From WJJR01 sp964440935 (lineage in GTDB: Bacteria; Zixibacteria; MSB-5A5; WJJR01): a stretch of 19,010 bases of DNA. Shown in pieces: positions 14,985 to 19,010 of the stretch. The stretch is from assembly GCA_964440935.1 (NCBI GenBank), contig CAYTTY010000059.1, forward strand, positions 1 to 19,010, given 5' to 3'. The translations under genes were made by a program, and so were the position numbers. Each line of letters starts with the position of its first letter. The first letter of the stretch is position 1. The notes below the pieces were generated by a model, which saw only the letters and a list, made by a program, of their open reading frames with translations, was not told the origin of the DNA and did no database searches.

Positions 14985-15842
14985 CTACGAACTGTCTGAA
15001 GATTTCTGTTTGTTTTGTGGTTGGTTTTTCTTGCTGCGTCCGCCGCGACGTTTGCGAAAGAAACCGCGGCGGCCCTTGCGTGGCTTGCTGCTGCCACTGG
15101 CGTCTTTTGTCGATTTGTCGTTGGATGGAGCCTCAGATTTTTTGTCTGACTTACTTTCATCCGACTTCGCCTGGGATTGACTGTCGCGAGTGCGTCCGCG
15201 ACCACGTCCACCGCGACGACGTCCCGACGATCGTCCGCGTCCGCCCCGACGCGACGGCTGCCCGTCTGATTGAGACTTTTCCTCTTGCTTATCCTTGACC
15301 TGTTCGAACTGTGCAAGTGTCGGGATTTTCTCACCGGATGCGCGCAGGAACTCGACGAGAAACTTGGGCGAGAGACCCTCGAGACGCTTACTGAGGTCCT
15401 CGATCAACGCTTCGGGGCCGTCGGGATCGAATGATCGGACATATTGGCGGAACGATCCGTAGATCTGGCTGATGGTCCAAAAGGCCCGCGCCCAGATCAG
15501 CAGGTCTTTTGTGCGTTCGTTCAGGCGTTGTGTGAAGTCGCCACCGACAGTGCTGACGGCCTCCGCCATCTCCCTAACCGAATGCTGGGACAGATGACGC
15601 AGATTCAGTCCCGACAGGGCCTGAGTGCCACGCGGCCACAGATTCTCGAAGTCATTGAGCTGCCCCGGTTCGAGCACGACCCGGGCAAGGAGCAACTCGA
15701 AGAAGGCGCCATCGCGCTTGACTGGCTCTCCCTTAATCAGATAACGAAACGGCGAATTCTCGTCACCCTCCTCGGCGCCGATTGACGGCCCGTCCTTCTT
15801 GGAGGCATTCTTGTCCTTCGATGATTTCGAGTTCCGTGCCAT
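14985..15842 (-). CDS. Hypothetical protein with Arg/Gly-rich basic tail
   Basis: I do not recognise a family. The 285-residue product has three parts: a charged Lys/Ser-rich N-terminus (1-35), a helical domain (about 40-185) containing FENLWPRGTQALSGL and ISQIYGSFRQYVRSF, and a long disordered tail (about 190-285) with RGG-like runs such as RRGGRGRSSGRRRGGRGRGR, then acidic/Lys/Ser stretches and a second basic patch. Such tails in known proteins bind RNA or DNA. The helical part around LEGLSPKFLVEFLRASG faintly recalls a helix-hairpin-helix, but this is not secure. ATG at 15842 is chosen; no Shine-Dalgarno precedes it, and a promoter placed at 15849-15877 would give a leaderless message. It lies 107 bp after motB on the same strand. 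Confidence 0.75.
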   Translation of the reverse strand: MARNSKSSKDKNASKKDGPSIGAEEGDENSPFRYLIKGEPVKRDGAFFELLLARVVLEPGQLNDFENLWPRGTQALSGLNLRHLSQHSVREMAEAVSTVGGDFTQRLNERTKDLLIWARAFWTISQIYGSFRQYVRSFDPDGPEALIEDLSKRLEGLSPKFLVEFLRASGEKIPTLAQFEQVKDKQEEKSQSDGQPSRRGGRGRSSGRRRGGRGRGRTRDSQSQAKSDESKSDKKSEAPSNDKSTKDASGSSKPRKGRRGFFRKRRGGRSKKNQPQNKQKSSDSS

Positions 15843-15848
15843 GGACAA

Positions 15849-15877
15849 AACATAACGGACAGAGGGCGTAGAGGCAA
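15849..15877 (-). promoter_or_regulatory. Candidate promoter giving a leaderless mRNA
   Basis: On the minus strand TTGCCT (15872-15877) and TATGTT (15849-15854) are 17 bases apart, each 4 of 6 matches to the sigma70 consensus. Only six bases separate the -10 box from the ATG at 15842, so transcription would begin at about the start codon, consistent with the missing ribosome site. Confidence 0.35.
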
Positions 15878-15949
15878 CAGTGAGGCTAAAAACGTTGGAC
15901 GGGGATGGGCGCTGTGGACGTGGTGGATTGAACGGACTGAGAATAAATG

Positions 15950-16783
15950 TCAGTCCTCAGAGTTTTCGACCAGACGTCCGGTGTGGCTGCTGGGGTTGAG
16001 TTCCTCGGGGGTATCGCCGAACGGATTGAGAACCAGAATTGAAACGCGTCGATTGCGGGGATCGCCCGGGTCTCGCGAGAAACGGAGACTGTTGTCGGCG
16101 AAGGCACGAATCTCGACAAACCGGTCGCCACTGACACCGCTTTCTTCCAGAATTCGTCGTGCGGTGTTGGCACGATCCGACGAGAGTTCCCAATTGGAGT
16201 AGGCGTTCGTCGCGGAGAAGCTGATGCTGTCGGTATGTCCCTCGACAATGATATCGTATTCGAGTGGCGCGAGCACGCCGGCGATGGTACGGACGACATT
16301 CATGCCATCGCCTGATAGCTTGGGACTTCCCAGGTCAAAGAAGGTGGAGTCCTGCGACTCCATCAGTTGAATACGCAAGCCTTCTTTCGTCACTTCCACT
16401 TCTACACGGTCGGCGATCTGGCTGAGTCCGGGGATACGTTTGAGCGCATCCATGATCGACTGCCCGGTCGCCTTCAGTTTGTTTTCTTCCCGCCGGCGGT
16501 TGGATTCGCTTTGTGAGTCTTCGTCAGTGCCCGGTTCTTCCGCTCCATCTAACACGCTCTTCCCTGATTTGTCGGTGAAGCCGACCGGATCGCGGAAATA
16601 TCCGCCCACGCTCTGCTTAACATCTTCGCCCTGATTGACCAGCCACAACACCAGAAAGAAGGCCATCATCGCCGTGACGAAGTCGGCATAAGCTACTTTC
16701 CATGCACCACCGTGGCCACGATGGCGGCCACCGTTCTTCTTAACGATGATGACTGGTTGTTCGTCGTCTCTGTCGGAATACAT
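15950..16783 (-). CDS. motB: Flagellar motor stator protein MotB
   Basis: MotB is the peptidoglycan-anchored half of the ion-driven flagellar stator. The 277-residue product has a basic cytoplasmic N-terminus, one transmembrane segment (about 31-50) with the proton-accepting Asp34 in AYADFVTAMMAFF, the plug/linker region, and a periplasmic OmpA-like peptidoglycan-binding domain with EGHTD (181-185), SNWELSSDRA (196-205) and NRRVSI (244-249). The Asp and the small residues after it fit a proton-type stator, though ion use is not proved by this. ATG at 16783 begins six bases after the motA stop, so motA and motB are an operon. No other flagellar gene is in the window. Confidence 0.95.
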   Translation of the reverse strand: MYSDRDDEQPVIIVKKNGGRHRGHGGAWKVAYADFVTAMMAFFLVLWLVNQGEDVKQSVGGYFRDPVGFTDKSGKSVLDGAEEPGTDEDSQSESNRRREENKLKATGQSIMDALKRIPGLSQIADRVEVEVTKEGLRIQLMESQDSTFFDLGSPKLSGDGMNVVRTIAGVLAPLEYDIIVEGHTDSISFSATNAYSNWELSSDRANTARRILEESGVSGDRFVEIRAFADNSLRFSRDPGDPRNRRVSILVLNPFGDTPEELNPSSHTGRLVENSED

Positions 16784-16789
16784 AAGCGA

Positions 16790-17677
16790 TTACGCTGCCT
16801 CGGCGGTGGCCATGGCGGGAGTATTTCTTGTCTTACGGCACTCATTCTCCAATTCGGTGAAGCCGGGGCGCACGTCGGTGAAGATCGAGCGACGTGCGAA
16901 TTCGACAGCAATCGACGCCACCGCACCTTTGTGATGCGCCAGCAAGACCTGCTTGAGCGCGACCAGATAACGTTCCTGTTCGACGGCTTTATTCTCGAGG
17001 TTGCGCGCGAGCGGCTGGACAAAACCGTAGGACAACAACACACCAAGGAATGTCCCGACCAGGGCCGCCCCAACTTTGTGACCGATCTCCTCGGCCGGAC
17101 CATCGATGGCACCCATCGTGATGACGATACCCAACACCGCCGCCACGATTCCCAAGCCCGGCAAGGCATCGCCCATCACCGAGAGAATGCTCGATGGTTT
17201 TGCTTCTTCTTCGTGTTGTGTATCGAGATCGACGTCCATCAGCGCTTCGAGATCGTGGGGCATGATACCCGATCCCGACATGGTCAGACGCATCGTGTCG
17301 GACATGAACTCGACCGCGCGCTGGTTTTTCGCAAAACTCGGATACTTTTGAATGATCATGCTCTTCTCGGGATGCTCGACATGCTCTTCCAGCGCCACGA
17401 TTCCATCACGACGCGCCAAGTTGAGCAATTCATAGAGCATCACCAACAGATCGAGGAAGTCCTGCTTGGTTGGTCCCGGCTTCGGAATGTGTTTGAGCTG
17501 GTGAAGCAGATTCTTGAGAACGGTGGAACCGGAGCCGATGATCATCGCCCCGATCGCTGCACCGCCGATAATGATAAATTCCGCCGGCTGGAGAAGCACC
17601 ATAAGATGTCCGCCCGCCATGATGTACCCGCCGACGACTGCTGAAGCGACGACGGCCAGACCGGCCAAAGCTATCAT
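16790..17677 (-). CDS. motA: Flagellar motor stator protein MotA
   Basis: MotA forms the ring of the stator around MotB and drives the rotor. The 295-residue product has the size of E. coli MotA, and key residues fall at the same numbers: P173 in LPGLGIVAAVLG, P222 in FVQPLA, and the charged pair R90 and E98 in the cytoplasmic loop that faces FliG. Four membrane segments are visible (about 1-22, 33-52, 170-190 and 203-222). The ATG at 17677 has GGGAGG seven bases upstream. It is the first gene of the motAB pair. I see no convincing sigma28 promoter in the 175 bp between it and the IS630 element. Confidence 0.95.
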   Translation of the reverse strand: MIALAGLAVVASAVVGGYIMAGGHLMVLLQPAEFIIIGGAAIGAMIIGSGSTVLKNLLHQLKHIPKPGPTKQDFLDLLVMLYELLNLARRDGIVALEEHVEHPEKSMIIQKYPSFAKNQRAVEFMSDTMRLTMSGSGIMPHDLEALMDVDLDTQHEEEAKPSSILSVMGDALPGLGIVAAVLGIVITMGAIDGPAEEIGHKVGAALVGTFLGVLLSYGFVQPLARNLENKAVEQERYLVALKQVLLAHHKGAVASIAVEFARRSIFTDVRPGFTELENECRKTRNTPAMATAEAA

Positions 17678-17852
17678 GTCTGTACCTCCCTACAACAGGG
17701 CCCATTGACCTTATTGATGTAAATTCGACAACAGTTGCGTAATCTTCAGTCGGGCAAAGAGGTATAGACACCCGTCGACAGTCGTCACGGTGGTTCAACC
17801 GAGGAAGTTCATTATGTCAGAATGTGTCGGGAATTGCTGGCCCGCTCGACAT

Positions 17853-17883
17853 TATAGCGGTTGTCAGAATAACTTTCCGATTG
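17853..17883. repeat. Left terminal inverted repeat of IS630 element
   Basis: Begins TATAGCGGTTGTCAGAAT and ends TTTCCGATTG. The transposase stop codon (17864-17866) lies inside it, so the last codons of the gene are part of the repeat. Confidence 0.9.
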
Positions 17884-18889
17884 CGGTGGTTTGGCTGGTG
17901 CGTTGTGGGTTGTCGATGACGTCGAGAATAGCGTGATCGAGGCGTTCGATGAGTTGGTCCATGTTGCGGCAGACATAGTTGTTGAACCAGGTGGCTTTCA
18001 TCACCAGCCAGATGCGTTCAATCGGGTTGAGATCGGGCGAGTAGGGCGGCAGATACATCACCTCCCAACCGTGCCAATCCAAGGATTTGCGCTTGTGCCA
18101 TGAGGCATTGTCGACAATGAGGATATTGCGGGGACGGTGGAGGGTGACCGACTGGTGTGCCTCGTTGAGGAACGCCTGGAACGTCTCGGAGTCGGAATGG
18201 GACGTCTCAATGGCCACGAACTCACCGGTGCGGGGACAGACCATGCCCATGACGTTCATGCGCAGGTGATCACCGTTCTTGGTGCTGCGGGTCTTGTGAC
18301 CCTTCTTATCCCAGCGCCGCCGGGGACGCGGATCGCCCTCGAAGCCCGACTCGTCGGCAAACCACAACTCCACATCGGGATCCTGACTAAGCTCTTGCAA
18401 CTGTTGGCGAAACGCCTCCCGCTGAGCCTCATCCTGACGGTCCGGCCAGGGTTGCGGGACCTTCAGCGCAAACCCCTGCCGGTGGAAGAACCGCACCACC
18501 GTTTCATAGCTGCACTCCACCTGGTAGGTGGCCGAGAGATAGCCATGGAACGCTTTGGCCGTCCAGAAGGTCCGCTCGGCCTGTTCGGGTTCGCTGATCA
18601 GACGCGTGAACTGCGTGGCTTGCTCACCCCGGAGAATAGCGGTCCGGCCGGGCCGCTTCTCCACGATCAAGCCATCCACACCGCGCTCATTGAAGGCGTT
18701 GATCCACGTGCGCAACGACCGCTCACTCACCAGAAACGCTTCGCACACCTGCTCACGCGTCACACCGGTGATCAGCAGTTGCATCGCGGTGCACCGCAGC
18801 GAGGTCTCGCTCGATCCGACACGCGCCGTCTCCTTCAATGCCTGAATACTCGCATTCTCAGGATTCGGTTGAAGGAGTGGACGCGCCAT
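17864..18889 (-). CDS. IS630 family transposase
   Basis: The 341-residue product cuts and rejoins the element's ends at TA sites. It has an N-terminal helix-turn-helix region (ITGVTREQVCEAFLVSERSL, about 40-59), a winged-helix segment, and a DDE_3 catalytic domain with D179 in FADESGFE, D260 in IVDNASWHK and E291 in PYSPDLNPIERIW. Thirty residues separate the second Asp from the Glu, fewer than the 34-35 usual for IS630. All three acidic residues are present and the frame is uninterrupted, so the enzyme could be active. ATG at 18889 is chosen over a TTG at 18907; no strong ribosome site is seen before either. The stop is within the left terminal repeat. Confidence 0.93.
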   Translation of the reverse strand: MARPLLQPNPENASIQALKETARVGSSETSLRCTAMQLLITGVTREQVCEAFLVSERSLRTWINAFNERGVDGLIVEKRPGRTAILRGEQATQFTRLISEPEQAERTFWTAKAFHGYLSATYQVECSYETVVRFFHRQGFALKVPQPWPDRQDEAQREAFRQQLQELSQDPDVELWFADESGFEGDPRPRRRWDKKGHKTRSTKNGDHLRMNVMGMVCPRTGEFVAIETSHSDSETFQAFLNEAHQSVTLHRPRNILIVDNASWHKRKSLDWHGWEVMYLPPYSPDLNPIERIWLVMKATWFNNYVCRNMDQLIERLDHAILDVIDNPQRTSQTTAIGKLF

Positions 18890-18938
18890 GAACTGACAAT
18901 GCCGCAACCACTTGGAAAAGTCTAGATTTTTCTGCCGC

Positions 18939-18969
18939 CAATCGGAAAATATTTATGACAATCGCTCTA
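18939..18969. repeat. Right terminal inverted repeat of IS630 element
   Basis: On the minus strand it begins TAGAGCGATTGTCATAAAT and ends TTTCCGATTG. The 41 bases after it, to the end of the window, hold nothing recognisable. Confidence 0.9.
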
Positions 18970-19010
18970 GTGTTATGTCCCAGAAATAGCGTCACATAGT
19001 CGTTTGAGTT

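Larger units (their letters stand above)
17853..18969 (-). mobile_element. Complete IS630-family insertion sequence
   Basis: About 1.1 kb bounded by TA dinucleotides, the IS630 target. Terminal inverted repeats at 17853-17883 and 18939-18969 match at about 25 of 31 positions by eye. It contains a single apparently intact transposase gene on the minus strand. Its ends are those of the MITEs at 1-52, 77-250, 2068-2247 and 3178-3338. It inserted between motA and whatever lies past 18970, not inside a visible gene. Confidence 0.93.

Noticed and set aside
16712..17644. 310-codon open frame antisense to motA/motB
   Set aside because: It crosses the motA-motB junction opposite two fully convincing genes and has a His/Arg/Asp-rich shadow composition.
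18137..18925. 262-codon open frame antisense to the transposase
   Set aside because: Transposase motifs are intact on the other strand; the antisense frame has no family features.

Overview
The window reads as chromosomal DNA of a free-living, probably flagellated, diderm bacterium: two lipoprotein signal peptides, an exported YceI protein, a MotA/MotB stator pair and moderately high GC coding DNA. The single-unit DUF2480-like protein, the K+-type membrane pyrophosphatase and the SEC-C and CBS proteins would fit an uncultured FCB-group or related lineage, but this placement is inference and I cannot name a species.

Layout. Positions 1-3430 are accessory-like: a truncated and three complete short inverted-repeat elements (1-52, 77-250, 2068-2247, 3178-3338) are interleaved with two orphan lipoprotein genes (minus strand, 296-1993) and a SEC-C zinc-finger membrane protein with an internal tandem repeat (2492-3040). 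The short elements carry the same roughly 31-bp termini as a complete IS630-family insertion sequence at 17853-18969, so they look like MITEs that its transposase could move.

Positions 3434-10815 are a phosphate/polyphosphate block: hppA (minus, membrane pyrophosphatase, own terminator); a divergent plus-strand operon of CHAD protein, SixA-like phosphohistidine phosphatase and polyphosphate kinase ppk1; then convergent ppx/gppA whose 3' end overlaps ppk1 by 34 bp. Together these bind, make and degrade polyphosphate and hydrolyse the pyrophosphate released by biosynthesis.

Positions 10955-14150 (minus) hold a terminator-bounded YceI gene and an Fe-S cluster operon, iscR-iscS-iscA plus a DUF2480-like gene, notably without iscU. 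A CBS-domain gene with a strong sigma70-type promoter is divergent from iscR. Positions 14985-17677 (minus) hold an arginine/glycine-rich hypothetical protein and motB/motA. The IS630 element lies 175 bp upstream of motA.

No CRISPR array, rRNA, tRNA, prophage or defence system is visible. The strongest candidates for something little described are the MITE family with interchangeable cores, the four-gene polyphosphate module with a CRP-like site in its divergent control region, and the reduced isc operon.
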